Assembly (NCBI GenBank): GCA_002316015.1 | Contig: DCCS01000045.1 | Coordinates: 1 to 64,000 of the forward strand | Direction of reading: 5' to 3' | Source of the DNA: Prevotellaceae bacterium UBA1075 | GTDB lineage: Bacteria; Bacteroidota; Bacteroidia; Bacteroidales; Bacteroidaceae | Length of the DNA stretch: 64,000 bases | Part shown: one piece after another, positions 51,531 to 60,853 of the stretch | Layout of the letters: every line of letters starts with the position of its first letter | Position numbering within the stretch: position 1 is the stretch's first letter | Position numbers and translations under genes: made by a program | Notes under the pieces: model-generated | Database searches by the model: none | The model's input: the letters and a program-made list of their open reading frames with translations, nothing else | What the model was told of the DNA's origin: nothing

Positions 51531-53396
51531 ATGAAGGCCAACTACGAACTGGAGAAGCGCAAGTACGTGATCGGCTCCATCGCTGTGGGAATCATCGTGG
51601 TGTATCTCATACGCCTGTTTGCCCTACAGATGCTGAGCGAGGACTTCAAGCGCAACGCCGACTCCAACGCCTTCCTGCGGCGCATCCAGTACCCCGCGCG
51701 GGGAATAATCTCTGACAGGAACGGCAAGTTGCTCGTCTATAACCAGCCCGCCTACGACCTCATGGTGGTGATGGCCGAACAGCAGGGAGTGGACACGCTC
51801 GACCTGTGCAGGAGCCTCGGCATCACCCGCGACTGGTACGAGCGGCGCATGCAGGAAGTCAAAGACCCGCGCCGCAATCCTGGCTACAGCCGCTACACGC
51901 AGCAACTCTTCATGAGCCAACTCTCGGCCGAGGAATGCAGCAGATTCCAGGAGAAGATATTCCGCTTCCCCGGCTTCTACATCCAGAAGCGCAGCATACG
52001 GCAGTACAGATACCCCTATGCCGCACAGGTATTGGGCGACGTGGGCGAGGTGAGCCAGGCCGAACTGGACGAGGACGACTACTACCGGCCAGGCGACTAC
52101 TCGGGCAAGCAGGGGGTGGAACGCTCCTACGAGAAACAGCTGAGGGGCGAGAAGGGCATCGAGATTCTGCTCCGGGACGCACGCGGACGCATCAAGGGCC
52201 ATTACATGAACGGGCAGTTTGACAGCGCGCCCGTGCCGGGAAAGAACATCACGCTGAGCATCGACATGGACCTGCAGGCCCTGGGCGAGCGGCTGATGAC
52301 CGGCAAGAAGGGAAGCATCGTCGCCATCGACCCGGCCACCGGAGGCGTGCTCTGCATGGTGTCGAGCCCGACCTACGACCCGCGCATACTGGTGGGCAGG
52401 CAGCGAGGCAGAAGCCACGCCATGCTGAACCAGGACACCCGCCACCCACAACTCAACCGCGCCATCATGGGACAGTACCCGCCAGGCTCCACCTTCAAGA
52501 CAAGCCAGGCGCTGACCTTCCTGCAAGAAGGCATCATCACGCCATCCACCTCGTTCCCGTGCAACCACGGGTTCCACTACGGACACCTGAAGGTGGGATG
52601 CCACGGACACGCCTCGCCCCTGTCACTGGTGCCGGCCATCTCCACCTCATGCAACGGCTACTTCTGCTGGGGGCTGTACTACATGTTCGGCAACAGAAAG
52701 AAATACAGAAGCGTGCAGGATGCCATGACACGCTGGAAGGACTACATGGTGTCCATGGGATTCGGCTACAAACTGGGCATTGACCTGCCCGGCGAGAAAC
52801 GCGGCATGATACCCAACGCGCCCTTCTACGACAAGGCGTACAGGGGAAGGTGGAATGGCCTGACCATCATAAGCATATCCATCGGACAGGGCGAGGTCAA
52901 CCTGACTCCCCTGCAGATAGCCAACCTGGGGGCCACCATAGCCAACCGGGGATACTATTACGTGCCGCACATCGTGCAGAAAGTGCAGGGCGAGCCGCTC
53001 GACACGCTCTACACGCGAAGGCACTACACCATGGTGAGCCGCCAGAACTACGAGACCGTGGTGGAGGGAATGCGCCGCTCCGTGCTGGGAGGCACCTGCC
53101 GCGCGGCCAACAACCCATGGTACGAGGTATGCGGAAAGACAGGCACGGCCCAGAACCCGCACGGGCAAGACCACAGCGTGTTCATGGGCTTCGCGCCACG
53201 CGAGAACCCCAAGATAGCCATCTGCGTGTATGTGGAGAACGGCGGATGGGGCGCGACCTACGGTGTGCCCATCGGCGCGCTGATGATGGAACAGTACATC
53301 AACGGACACCTCTCGCCCGCAAGCGAGCGCAAGGCGGAGGTGTTCCAGAACAAGCACCTTTACAATCCCGGAAACTATGGCTCTGACTCCCATTGA
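51531..53396 (+). CDS. mrdA: Penicillin-binding protein 2
   Basis: Class B transpeptidase of the elongasome. The 621-residue protein has an N-terminal membrane segment (IGSIAVGIIVVYLIRLFAL), the pedestal domain with PARGIISDRNGKLL, and transpeptidase motifs STFK near residue 320, STSCN (SxN position), and GKTGTAQN near residue 540. It overlaps rodA by 20 bases. Confidence 0.95.
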   Translation: MKANYELEKRKYVIGSIAVGIIVVYLIRLFALQMLSEDFKRNADSNAFLRRIQYPARGIISDRNGKLLVYNQPAYDLMVVMAEQQGVDTLDLCRSLGITRDWYERRMQEVKDPRRNPGYSRYTQQLFMSQLSAEECSRFQEKIFRFPGFYIQKRSIRQYRYPYAAQVLGDVGEVSQAELDEDDYYRPGDYSGKQGVERSYEKQLRGEKGIEILLRDARGRIKGHYMNGQFDSAPVPGKNITLSIDMDLQALGERLMTGKKGSIVAIDPATGGVLCMVSSPTYDPRILVGRQRGRSHAMLNQDTRHPQLNRAIMGQYPPGSTFKTSQALTFLQEGIITPSTSFPCNHGFHYGHLKVGCHGHASPLSLVPAISTSCNGYFCWGLYYMFGNRKKYRSVQDAMTRWKDYMVSMGFGYKLGIDLPGEKRGMIPNAPFYDKAYRGRWNGLTIISISIGQGEVNLTPLQIANLGATIANRGYYYVPHIVQKVQGEPLDTLYTRRHYTMVSRQNYETVVEGMRRSVLGGTCRAANNPWYEVCGKTGTAQNPHGQDHSVFMGFAPRENPKIAICVYVENGGWGATYGVPIGALMMEQYINGHLSPASERKAEVFQNKHLYNPGNYGSDSH

Positions 53397-54864
53397 CAGC
53401 AACACACGGTCGCGCGGACTCCTGAGGTCTGTTGACTGGGTCACGGTATTCCTCTATCTGGCACTCGTCACACTGGGCTGGATGAGCGTGTGCGGCGCCA
53501 GCTACGACTTCGAGCAGGGTTTCAACTTCCTGGACTTCTCCACACGCAGCGGCATGCAGATAGTGTGGATCGGAACCTCCATGCTGCTGGGAGCATTCAT
53601 TCTGATGACCGACGACCGTCTGATAGAGTCGGCCTCTTACTTCCTGTACCTGTTCATGCTTGTGCTGCTGGTTGTCACACCTTTTGTCGCACGCGACATC
53701 AAGGGGTCACTCTCATGGATAAAGGTAGGCCCCTTCAGCCTCCAGCCCGCCGAGTTTGCCAAGTTCACCACAGCCCTGTGTGTGGCCAAGGTCATGAATT
53801 CCTACGGCTTCTCCATGGCACACTGGCGCGACTTCCTGCTCTGCGTGGCCATCATCGTGATACCAATGGGGCTGATAGTCATGCAGAAGGAGACTGGAAG
53901 CGCACTTGTCTATGCAAGTTTCTTCCTGATGCTCTACCGCGAGGGAATGCCCGGAGGGATACTCTTTGCCGCCGTATCGGCTGTGGTGTACTTCGTGGTG
54001 GGTGTGCGCTTTGCCGACGAGCCCATCTGGGAAGGGGCACCCGCATCGCTGGGCACTGCACTGGTGCTGAGCCTCTCGCACCTGTTCACGGTGATGCTTG
54101 TGAGAGCCTACACGCCCGACCACAAAGTGGCCGCGAGGATCCTGTGGTACGGGCTGGGTGCCGAAGCCCTGGCTCTGCTGTTCTGCCGGTATGTCATCCC
54201 CTTTGATGTCACCTGGGTCATGCTCGCCGTGTGCTCGGCCACAATACTGTCACTCATATGGCTGGCCTTGCGCCAGCAACTGCTGCGTTACCTGTATATA
54301 GCCCTTTTCGCAATGGGGAGCCTGGCCTTCTTCTACTCGGCAAACTACGTGCTCAATGATGTGATGCAGCCTCACCAGCAGACCCGCATACGCGTGCTGC
54401 TGGGCCTGGAGGACGACCCCAGGGGCGCCGGGTACAACGTGATACAGGCCAAGATAGCCATCGGTTCGGGCGGACTGCGCGGAAAGGGGTTCCTCAACGG
54501 CACCCAGACCAAACTCAAGTATGTGCCCGAGCAGGACACCGACTTCATCTTCTGCACCGTGGGCGAGGAGGAGGGGTTCCTGGGCTGCGCCACGGTTCTG
54601 TGCCTGTTCCTCGCACTCATCCTGCGTCTCATATATCTGGCCGAGCGCCAGCCCTATACCTTCGGGCGCGTCTATGGCTATTGTGTGGTGAGTGTTTTCC
54701 TGTTCCATGTCTTCATTAACGTGGGCATGGTGCTGGGACTCACCCCGGTCATTGGCATCCCGCTTCCCTTCTTCAGTTACGGCGGGTCGTCACTGTGGGG
54801 CTTTACCATCCTGCTCTTCGTCATGCTGCGCATCGACGCGGGCCGCAGCCGCATGCAGCACTGA
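53377..54864 (+). CDS. rodA: SEDS peptidoglycan polymerase RodA
   Basis: Elongation glycosyltransferase paired with PBP2. The 495-residue polytopic protein has SEDS blocks KVGPFSLQPAEFAKFTTAL and FFSYGGSSLWGFTIL near the C-terminus, and GLRGKGFLNGTQTKL with FIFCTVGEEEGFLG in the large loop. It is longer than E. coli RodA because of an extra central region, as in other Bacteroidetes. The 20-base overlap with mrdA implies coupling. Confidence 0.94.
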   Translation: MALTPIDSNTRSRGLLRSVDWVTVFLYLALVTLGWMSVCGASYDFEQGFNFLDFSTRSGMQIVWIGTSMLLGAFILMTDDRLIESASYFLYLFMLVLLVVTPFVARDIKGSLSWIKVGPFSLQPAEFAKFTTALCVAKVMNSYGFSMAHWRDFLLCVAIIVIPMGLIVMQKETGSALVYASFFLMLYREGMPGGILFAAVSAVVYFVVGVRFADEPIWEGAPASLGTALVLSLSHLFTVMLVRAYTPDHKVAARILWYGLGAEALALLFCRYVIPFDVTWVMLAVCSATILSLIWLALRQQLLRYLYIALFAMGSLAFFYSANYVLNDVMQPHQQTRIRVLLGLEDDPRGAGYNVIQAKIAIGSGGLRGKGFLNGTQTKLKYVPEQDTDFIFCTVGEEEGFLGCATVLCLFLALILRLIYLAERQPYTFGRVYGYCVVSVFLFHVFINVGMVLGLTPVIGIPLPFFSYGGSSLWGFTILLFVMLRIDAGRSRMQH

Positions 54865-54947
54865 GTGCCTGCGCTCACACCGCCGGACTTTTCCGCCCCG
54901 CGCGGGGCAGGCCGGTCAGCGGGGACGCAAACCCGGAAGTGTGGTGC

Positions 54948-55412
54948 TCACCTGCGTGACACGCGCAACCCGATGTCGGTGAGCGCGGGGACGTCCTCAC
55001 ATGACATAAGATGGCGCACGTACACACCGGCGCACGCACCAAGAGAGTCCGACAGCAGGGGGACTGCCATAGACCTGTACTCCAGCAGCTCAAACCCGTG
55101 CCCCAGGAGATTGCCCTGGCTGTCGGCCATGCTCATGTGCAAGGTGTCGGTATGCAGGACACGCGCGGTGGAATCACGCTGCTCCAGAGCCAGCCAAAGG
55201 TCGGAATAGGGGAAGGAGCGCGTCGCGCGCACCTCCACGCTCGCCTGGAGTCCCGCCCATGACGTTCCGCCCGGCAAATGGAAGCGCACTGTGTCCTGCC
55301 TCCCCCACCCCTGCCTGGGCAGAGGGACGAAATGATGGTAGCGTGTCTGACCCGCACACGCGGCCAGCAGCAAGGCCACCACCACGCAGGAAGTACGGCC
55401 ATGCCCGCTCAT
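54948..55412 (-). CDS. gldH: Gliding-motility type lipoprotein GldH
   Basis: A 154-residue lipoprotein (lipobox LLLAAC, lipidated Cys near residue 19). It matches the GldH family of Bacteroidetes: YHHFVPLPRQGWGRQDTVRF, then SFPYSDLWLALEQRD, then DTLHMSMADSQGNLLGHGFE and the final ALTDIGLRVSRR. It occurs in gliding and non-gliding species; a motility role is not implied here. The start overlaps the ricT stop. Confidence 0.8.
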   Translation of the reverse strand: MSGHGRTSCVVVALLLAACAGQTRYHHFVPLPRQGWGRQDTVRFHLPGGTSWAGLQASVEVRATRSFPYSDLWLALEQRDSTARVLHTDTLHMSMADSQGNLLGHGFELLEYRSMAVPLLSDSLGACAGVYVRHLMSCEDVPALTDIGLRVSRR

Positions 55413-56752
55413 GCCTCACCGCCGGGCTGAGTCTCACGCGGAGCGTTGGCGCCGCCTGGACGCTGCCCGCGCGGGCGGGCGGGACGGGCGGGGCGGCGAC
55501 GCGATTGCTCGTCTCCACCTTTACCCTCCCGCGCCCTGCCTGCCTCGGCAGAGCCACCGGACTGCGGACGGCGGGAATCGCGGGGGCGCTCACCCTGTGG
55601 CTTCCGGCCTGAGTTGTCTCGGGAACCTTTCTCGGAGTCCGGATTGCGCGGCTTTCCGTTGTTTCCTGGATTGCCCTTCTTCTTTTTCTTCTTCTTGTCA
55701 AAGCGGTTCAAGTCTTCCTGAATGGCCAGGTCAACGGCGCGCTCAGGCTTCTTGTGCCCGCCCTCCTCCAGTGTGTCGGGCTTCTCTCCGCGCTTGTTCA
55801 TCTCGATGATTTCAGCCGCGCGTTTTGCACTGACCGTCACCAGGTTGGAAGCCATGCGCTTGTCTGTGGAGTAAGTGACCATCCCCGAGAGTATGTCACA
55901 CTTGAAGAAGTAGTAGTCGCCCTCCATGCTCTGCAGCTGTACATCGCGCGGCGGCAGTTTGCGGTAAGCCTCCACATACTGGTCCACCTCGTAGTTCATG
56001 CAGCACTTCAGCTTCGCGCACTGTCCCGCGAGTTTCTGCGGGTTGCGGCTCAAGTCCTGGAAGCGTGCGCTCCCGGTGCCCACGCTCACGAAGTTCTTCA
56101 TCCAGGTGGAGCAGCAGAGCTCGCGCCCGCAGGGCCCGAAACCGCCTATTCGCCCCGCCTCCTGGCGCGCGCCTATCTGCTTCATCTCTATCCTCACATG
56201 GAAGGCATCGGCAAGCACCTTGATGAGTTGGCGGAAGTCAACGCGCCCGTCAGCGATGTAATAGAAGATGGCCTTGTTGCCGTCGCCCTGGTACTCCACG
56301 TCTCCTATCTTCATCTCCAGCCCCAGTTCCTTGGCTATCTGCCGGCTGCGTATCATGGTGCCGTGCTCCAGTGCCTTGGCCTCCTCGTACTTCTCCATGT
56401 CCGCCGGCCGCGCCTTGCGGAAGATGCGCCGTATCTCTTCGTTGCCCCTGAGGTTGGCCCTTCTCATCTGCAGCGGCACCAGTTTGCCCGTGAGTGTCAC
56501 CGTGCCGATGTCATGGCCTGGATTTGACTCCACGGCCACCACGTCCCCTTTTTCCAGGGGCAGGTTGTTGATGTTGTGGTAATAGCCTTTCCGGGTGTTC
56601 TTGAACTGGACCTCCACCAGGTCGGTCGTCTCGTCATTGCCGGGGATATCGGCCAGATAGTCATACACGTTCAGCTGTGCATAGTGCCCTATATGGCACC
56701 CCTTCTTGCAGAGGCCGCTTCCCCCGCACCCGCATTTGTATCTGTATTCCAT
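55409..56752 (-). CDS. ricT: PSP1/RicT family regulatory iron-sulfur complex subunit
   Basis: A 447-residue protein. The N-terminus has a Cys cluster (CGCGGSGLCKKGC), the middle holds the PSP1 domain with KALEHGTMIRSRQIAKELGLE, GGFGPCGRELCCSTW, and AGQCAKLKCCMNYE, and the C-terminal 120 residues are a low-complexity Lys/Arg/Gly/Pro tail. RicT (YaaT) proteins bind iron-sulfur clusters in the Ric complex of Bacillus, which affects RNA processing. Its Bacteroidetes role is not settled. It lies between gldH and holB, a conserved order. Confidence 0.82.
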   Translation of the reverse strand: MEYRYKCGCGGSGLCKKGCHIGHYAQLNVYDYLADIPGNDETTDLVEVQFKNTRKGYYHNINNLPLEKGDVVAVESNPGHDIGTVTLTGKLVPLQMRRANLRGNEEIRRIFRKARPADMEKYEEAKALEHGTMIRSRQIAKELGLEMKIGDVEYQGDGNKAIFYYIADGRVDFRQLIKVLADAFHVRIEMKQIGARQEAGRIGGFGPCGRELCCSTWMKNFVSVGTGSARFQDLSRNPQKLAGQCAKLKCCMNYEVDQYVEAYRKLPPRDVQLQSMEGDYYFFKCDILSGMVTYSTDKRMASNLVTVSAKRAAEIIEMNKRGEKPDTLEEGGHKKPERAVDLAIQEDLNRFDKKKKKKKGNPGNNGKPRNPDSEKGSRDNSGRKPQGERPRDSRRPQSGGSAEAGRAREGKGGDEQSRRRPARPARPRGQRPGGANAPRETQPGGEA

Positions 56753-56757
56753 ATATA

Positions 56758-57891
56758 TTATTGTCTGATAAGAATTATCATCCTGAGCGCGAAGTCAAAG
56801 AACACCATGCGCGGGTTCACGTTCTGCGCTATGTCCCGCTGGGCCTGCGAGATTTCCTCCATGATTCCCTGCACGTTCCGCTCGTTGACAAAGGGTGCGA
56901 AGCGCTCGCTGAAGTCCCTCTCCTCGCGCGTCTCATAGATGAGCGCGGGGTTGTGGAAGTTGTAGATGAAGTTCTCGCGCAGCAGGTGCTGGAAGTGCGC
57001 CAGCATGCGTTTCTGCCGCTCGCGTCCCAGTTCGCTCGCCGACTGCGCCCACAGTCTCAGTTCCTTCACCTTGCGGCCATAGCACAGGCGCATCAGGTTG
57101 ACGAAGTAAGTGTTGAACTCGCGGTTCTCCCCCTTGGCGTGCACCTGCTTCAGAGCCTCGGTGTAGTTTCCCTGGGCCACATGCGCCACCTCCCGTGCCA
57201 GGGCGGGGGCGGCACCCTCGCGCTGCTCCAGCGCCCGGGCGATGTCCTGCTCGGCGAGCGGCGGGAGCGAGACGCGCTGCACGCGGCTCAGTATGGTGCC
57301 CAGCACCAGTTCGGGCTGCAGGCTCACCAGGATGAAGTGCGTGTGCCCGGGGGGCTCCTCGATGAGCTTGAGCATCTTGTTGGCGGGTGCCGCGTCCATG
57401 CGTTCGGGCAGCCATTGCAGCACCACGCGCCGCCCGCCCTGGCTGGGCTTGAGCGCGAGGCACTCCTGCAGGCGGTCGCTCTCCTGCACATAGTGCGTCA
57501 TCTGCTGGTTGTCCGCCTTGATGTCGGACAGCCACATCTCCGTGTCGAAGTAGATGCTGTCCTGCAGTTGCTCGCGCCACTGCCGGATATAGTCGGCCGA
57601 GGTGGGCTTGTCCGTGCTCTTGGCCTTGCACACGGGGAAGGAGAAATGCAGGTCGGGGTGTGCCCACTCGGCCGTCATGCGGCATCCCGCACACGTCTGG
57701 CAGGGGCCGTCCTCACGGGGATGCTCGCACAGCAGGTGCCTGGCCAGGGCAAGCGCCAGGGGCATGGCGCCCGCGCCCTCGCGCCCGCTGAGCATGAGCG
57801 CGTGGGGCACGCGCCCCTCGCGCACCATCTGCAGGACATGCTGCTTTGCCTCCTGCTGGCCTATGACATCCGAATATGTTACGGCACTCAT
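56758..57891 (-). CDS. holB: DNA polymerase III delta' subunit
   Basis: Clamp-loader subunit of the replicative polymerase. The 377-residue AAA-fold protein has the start DVIGQQEAKQHVLQMV, a degenerate P-loop (SGREGAGAMPLAL, no GKT, expected since delta' need not bind ATP), a zinc motif CQTCAGC, and an arginine-finger like ILSRVQRVSL. Five bases separate it from ricT, so they are co-transcribed. Confidence 0.88.
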   Translation of the reverse strand: MSAVTYSDVIGQQEAKQHVLQMVREGRVPHALMLSGREGAGAMPLALALARHLLCEHPREDGPCQTCAGCRMTAEWAHPDLHFSFPVCKAKSTDKPTSADYIRQWREQLQDSIYFDTEMWLSDIKADNQQMTHYVQESDRLQECLALKPSQGGRRVVLQWLPERMDAAPANKMLKLIEEPPGHTHFILVSLQPELVLGTILSRVQRVSLPPLAEQDIARALEQREGAAPALAREVAHVAQGNYTEALKQVHAKGENREFNTYFVNLMRLCYGRKVKELRLWAQSASELGRERQKRMLAHFQHLLRENFIYNFHNPALIYETREERDFSERFAPFVNERNVQGIMEEISQAQRDIAQNVNPRMVFFDFALRMIILIRQ

Positions 57892-57927
57892 CCTTCTGCG
57901 TCTTTCCTTATGTCCCCCAGGGTATCC

Positions 57928-58881
57928 TCAGTATATCTGACTTGCTATCCGCGCTATGCTGGGCACCGCGCTCACGGTGTAGAAGTGCAGGCTGGGCACA
58001 CCGCTCCCGATGAGCTGGCGGCACTGCTGCACGCCCCATTCTATGCCCAGTTGCCTCACATCCTCGTCGGTGCGGCACTTGACGGCCTCTTGATAGAGTG
58101 CCTCGGGCAGGTCGCAGTGGAAGGTCTTGGGCACCATGGTGAGCTGGCTGAGCTTGGCCAGGGGCTTGATGCCCGGTATGATGGGGATGGTGATTCCCGC
58201 CTCTCTGGCACGCCTGACCAGGCTGAAGTACTTCTCGTTGTCATAGAAGAGTTGCGTGACGGCATACTCCGCGCCCAGGTCGGCCTTCATCTTCAGCACC
58301 GCGAGGTCGGCCTCCAGGTTGGCCGCCTCCTCGTGCTTCTCGGGGTAGCAGGCCACCCCGTAGTGGAAGGGCTCGCCCTTGCACTTCATCTCCGTGCCGT
58401 CCCAGAAGTGGCCGCCGTTGAAGCGGTTGACCTGCTCGATGAGATCTGTGGCATGGGCCGGCCCGTCGCCCGTGGGCCTGAACGCGCTTTCCTCCCTGGC
58501 CTTGTCGCCACGGAGCACCAGCAGGTCGCTTATCCCGAGGAACTGCAGGTCGATGAGCATGTACTCCAGGTCTTCCCTGCAATTGCCGCTGCACACCACA
58601 TGGGGCACCACGGGAATCCCGTAGCGGTGCTGTATGGAGGCGGCTATGGCGATGGTGCCCGGCCGCCGGCGCACACGCTGGCGCTGTACCAGCCCGCCCT
58701 CCAGTTCGCGGTAGACATACTCGCTGCGGTGGCTTGTGATGTTGATGTACAGGGGGTCAAACTCCCTCAACTGCTCTATGGTGTGGAACAGCCCCGCCGT
58801 CCCGCTGCCCTTCAGGGGCGGCAGCACCTCGAAGGAGAACGCCGTGCCCTGATGGCTGCCTATCATCTCGGTTATGCTCAT
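57928..58881 (-). CDS. metF: 5,10-methylenetetrahydrofolate reductase
   Basis: Reduces methylene-THF to methyl-THF for methionine synthesis, with FAD. The 317-residue TIM barrel has the catalytic Glu in FSFEVLPPLKG near residue 17, the folate/FAD region VVPHVVCSGNCREDLEY and LLVLRGDKAR, and AEYAVTQLFYDNEKY near residue 205. ATG 58881 (MSITEMIG) is chosen as the family start. Confidence 0.94.
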   Translation of the reverse strand: MSITEMIGSHQGTAFSFEVLPPLKGSGTAGLFHTIEQLREFDPLYINITSHRSEYVYRELEGGLVQRQRVRRRPGTIAIAASIQHRYGIPVVPHVVCSGNCREDLEYMLIDLQFLGISDLLVLRGDKAREESAFRPTGDGPAHATDLIEQVNRFNGGHFWDGTEMKCKGEPFHYGVACYPEKHEEAANLEADLAVLKMKADLGAEYAVTQLFYDNEKYFSLVRRAREAGITIPIIPGIKPLAKLSQLTMVPKTFHCDLPEALYQEAVKCRTDEDVRQLGIEWGVQQCRQLIGSGVPSLHFYTVSAVPSIARIASQIY

Positions 58882-58941
58882 TTGCCGGTAACATGTGCGG
58901 GGGGAATGGCCTCCTGCGGCCACGCCACCCCAAATTGGGTG

Positions 58942-58949
58942 TAAAATTA
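58942..58949 (-). promoter_or_regulatory. Possible -7 box of metF
   Basis: The minus strand reads TAATTTTA, one base from TAnnTTTG, with CTTG 19 bases upstream (58969-58972). The match is weak. Confidence 0.3.
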
Positions 58950-58993
58950 CGCATATTCCCGCTATCTTGCAAGCATTAATTTCCGAAATGGCT

Positions 58994-59001
58994 TATCTTT
59001 G
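58994..59001 (+). promoter_or_regulatory. -7 box of the UDP-sugar dehydrogenase gene
   Basis: TATCTTTG, 68 bases before the ATG at 59069. It is divergent with the metF promoter. Confidence 0.5.
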
Positions 59002-59068
59002 CACCATGGCGGCAAGGCAGACGGCCTGTCCGCCGCGCACTATCAAGAACCGCAATAAAGCAAGACAC

Positions 59069-60424
59069 ATGGAACTACACAACAAGCCCAGGATCGCGGT
59101 GGCAGGCACCGGCTATGTGGGCCTGTCCATAGCCACGCTGCTCAGCCAGCACCACCAGGTGACCGCCGTGGATGTGCTGCCCGAGAGGGTGGGGCTGATA
59201 AACAGGCGCGTGTCGCCCATCAGGGACGAGTACATAGAACGCTTCCTCGCGCAGAAGGAGCTTGACCTGGCGGCCACCACCGACGGGCGCGCGGCCTACG
59301 CCCAGGCCGACCTCATCGTCATCGCCGTGCCCACCAACTACGACGCTGAGCGCAACTTCTTTGACACGCACCACATCGAGGACGTGATAGACCTTGTCCT
59401 GGAGGTCAACCCCGAGGCCGTGATGGTCATCAAGAGCACTGTCCCCGTGGGGTACTGCCGCAGCCTGTATGTGCGCTACGCGGCACGCTACGCGAGTGAC
59501 AGCCGCCTGAGGGGAAAGTGCTTCCGGCTGCTCTTCTCGCCCGAATTCCTGCGGGAGAGCAAGGCCCTGTACGACAACCTCTACCCCAGCCGCATCATTG
59601 TGGGCTACCCCAAGCCCGCAAAGGGCGGCGACAGCGCGGCCCGGGAGGAGAACGCGGCCATACAGGCCATCGCCGACCCACAAGCCGAGCGGCAGGCGCG
59701 CCTCTTCGCCCACCTGCTCCAGGAGGGCGCGGAGAAGAAGGACATCGAGACCCTGCTCATGGGACTCAAGGAGGCCGAGGCCGTGAAACTCTTTGCCAAC
59801 ACCTACCTGGCCCTGCGCGTGAGCTACTTCAACGAGCTGGACACATACGCCGAGGTGAAGGGACTGGACTCGCAGGCCATCATACGGGGGGTGGGGCTCG
59901 ACCCCCGCATCGGGATGCACTACAACAACCCCTCCTTCGGCTACGGAGGCTACTGCCTGCCCAAGGACACCAAGCAACTGCTGGCAAACTACCAGAACGT
60001 GCCCCAGAACATGATGACGGCCATCGTGGAGAGCAACCGCACGCGCAAGGACTACATAGCCGACGCAGTGCTCAGGATGGCCGGGTGGTATGCCTACAGC
60101 CAGCAGAACCAGTATGGCGGGGGACACGGCGAGCAGCAGATGCCCACCATCGGGGTCTACAGGCTCACGATGAAGACGGGAAGCGACAACTTCCGCCAGT
60201 CGGCCATACAGGGCATCATGAAACGCATCAAGGCCAAGGGGGCGCAGGTCATCGTCTACGAGCCCACGCTGCAGGACGGGGCCACCTTCTTCGGCAGTCT
60301 GGTGGTCAACGACCTGGAGACGTTCAAGCGGAGGTCAAAAGCCATCATCGCCAACCGCTACAGCACGGAACTGGATGACGTGAGGGACAAGGTATATACG
60401 CGCGACATCTTCCGCCGCGACTGA
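59069..60424 (+). CDS. UDP-glucose 6-dehydrogenase family protein
   Basis: Oxidises a UDP-hexose at C6 to the uronate using NAD. The 451-residue protein has the Rossmann loop VAGTGYVGLS at residue 10, KSTVPVGYC, SPEFLRES, the NAYLALR-like FANTYLALR helix, and the catalytic Cys in FGYGGYCLPKDT near residue 297. Within the family the substrate could be UDP-glucose or an N-acetyl sugar; the neighbours do not decide it. The uronate would feed polysaccharide synthesis. Confidence 0.85.
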   Translation: MELHNKPRIAVAGTGYVGLSIATLLSQHHQVTAVDVLPERVGLINRRVSPIRDEYIERFLAQKELDLAATTDGRAAYAQADLIVIAVPTNYDAERNFFDTHHIEDVIDLVLEVNPEAVMVIKSTVPVGYCRSLYVRYAARYASDSRLRGKCFRLLFSPEFLRESKALYDNLYPSRIIVGYPKPAKGGDSAAREENAAIQAIADPQAERQARLFAHLLQEGAEKKDIETLLMGLKEAEAVKLFANTYLALRVSYFNELDTYAEVKGLDSQAIIRGVGLDPRIGMHYNNPSFGYGGYCLPKDTKQLLANYQNVPQNMMTAIVESNRTRKDYIADAVLRMAGWYAYSQQNQYGGGHGEQQMPTIGVYRLTMKTGSDNFRQSAIQGIMKRIKAKGAQVIVYEPTLQDGATFFGSLVVNDLETFKRRSKAIIANRYSTELDDVRDKVYTRDIFRRD

Positions 60425-60504
60425 GGAACAGCCAAGGGCGGGAAGACCCTCACCCCTCCCATCCTGGAAGGGGAGCCACAGGCCAACAGGCGTGTCACAA
60501 CAGG

Positions 60505-60534
60505 CAAGCCCTGGGTGTCCATTCCCAGGGCTTG
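60505..60534 (+). terminator. Hairpin after the UDP-sugar dehydrogenase gene
   Basis: CAAGCCCTGGG (60505-60515) pairs perfectly with CCCAGGGCTTG (60524-60534) around an 8-nt loop, and the flanking CAGG/CCTG extends it. There is no strong T-run. Confidence 0.6.
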
Positions 60535-60594
60535 TCCTGTGTAATGCGCCTCCCGCATCTGCCTCCTCCACGACACGCCCCACCGCACCGCCCT

Positions 60595-60704
60595 GTCCCA
60601 TGCAGTGCGCCGCACCGGCCAACGCAGTGCGCTGCACCGGCCAACGCAGTGCGCTGCATCAGCCAACGCAGTGCGCCGCATCAGCCAACGCAGTGCGCTG
60701 CGAT
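60595..60704. repeat. 22-bp intergenic tandem repeat, locus 4
   Basis: Five 22-bp units (60595, 60617, 60639, 60661, 60683) with GCCAACGCAG followed by TGCGCTGC or TGCGCCGC; the first is more divergent. It lies in the 430-base gap between two convergent genes, flanked by the hairpins at 60505-60534 and 60734-60772. GCAAACGCATGC follows the array. Confidence 0.9.
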
Positions 60705-60733
60705 TGCAAACGCATGCTGCCGTACACAAACAA

Positions 60734-60772
60734 GATGTGCGGCGCGCCGCTTAGAGCAGCGCGCCGCACATC
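60734..60772. other. 14-bp perfect hairpin downstream of the FKBP gene
   Basis: GATGTGCGGCGCGC (60734-60747) pairs with GCGCGCCGCACATC (60759-60772) around an 11-nt loop. It could serve as the terminator for the minus-strand FKBP/glyS transcript, though no T-run follows. Confidence 0.55.
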
Positions 60773-60853
60773 CTCATTCCGTCCGGGGACCTCCTGCCTG
60801 CACCAGGCCCATATGGCATGCCCGCACCCCGTGGAAGGGAGGCGGATGGAGAC

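Noticed and set aside
57700..57900. holB reading as inactive because of a broken P-loop
   Set aside because: The delta' subunit often lacks a working ATP site, so the missing GKT is expected.
56677..58944. A 755-codon open frame on the plus strand
   Set aside because: Antisense to holB and metF, which are well supported.
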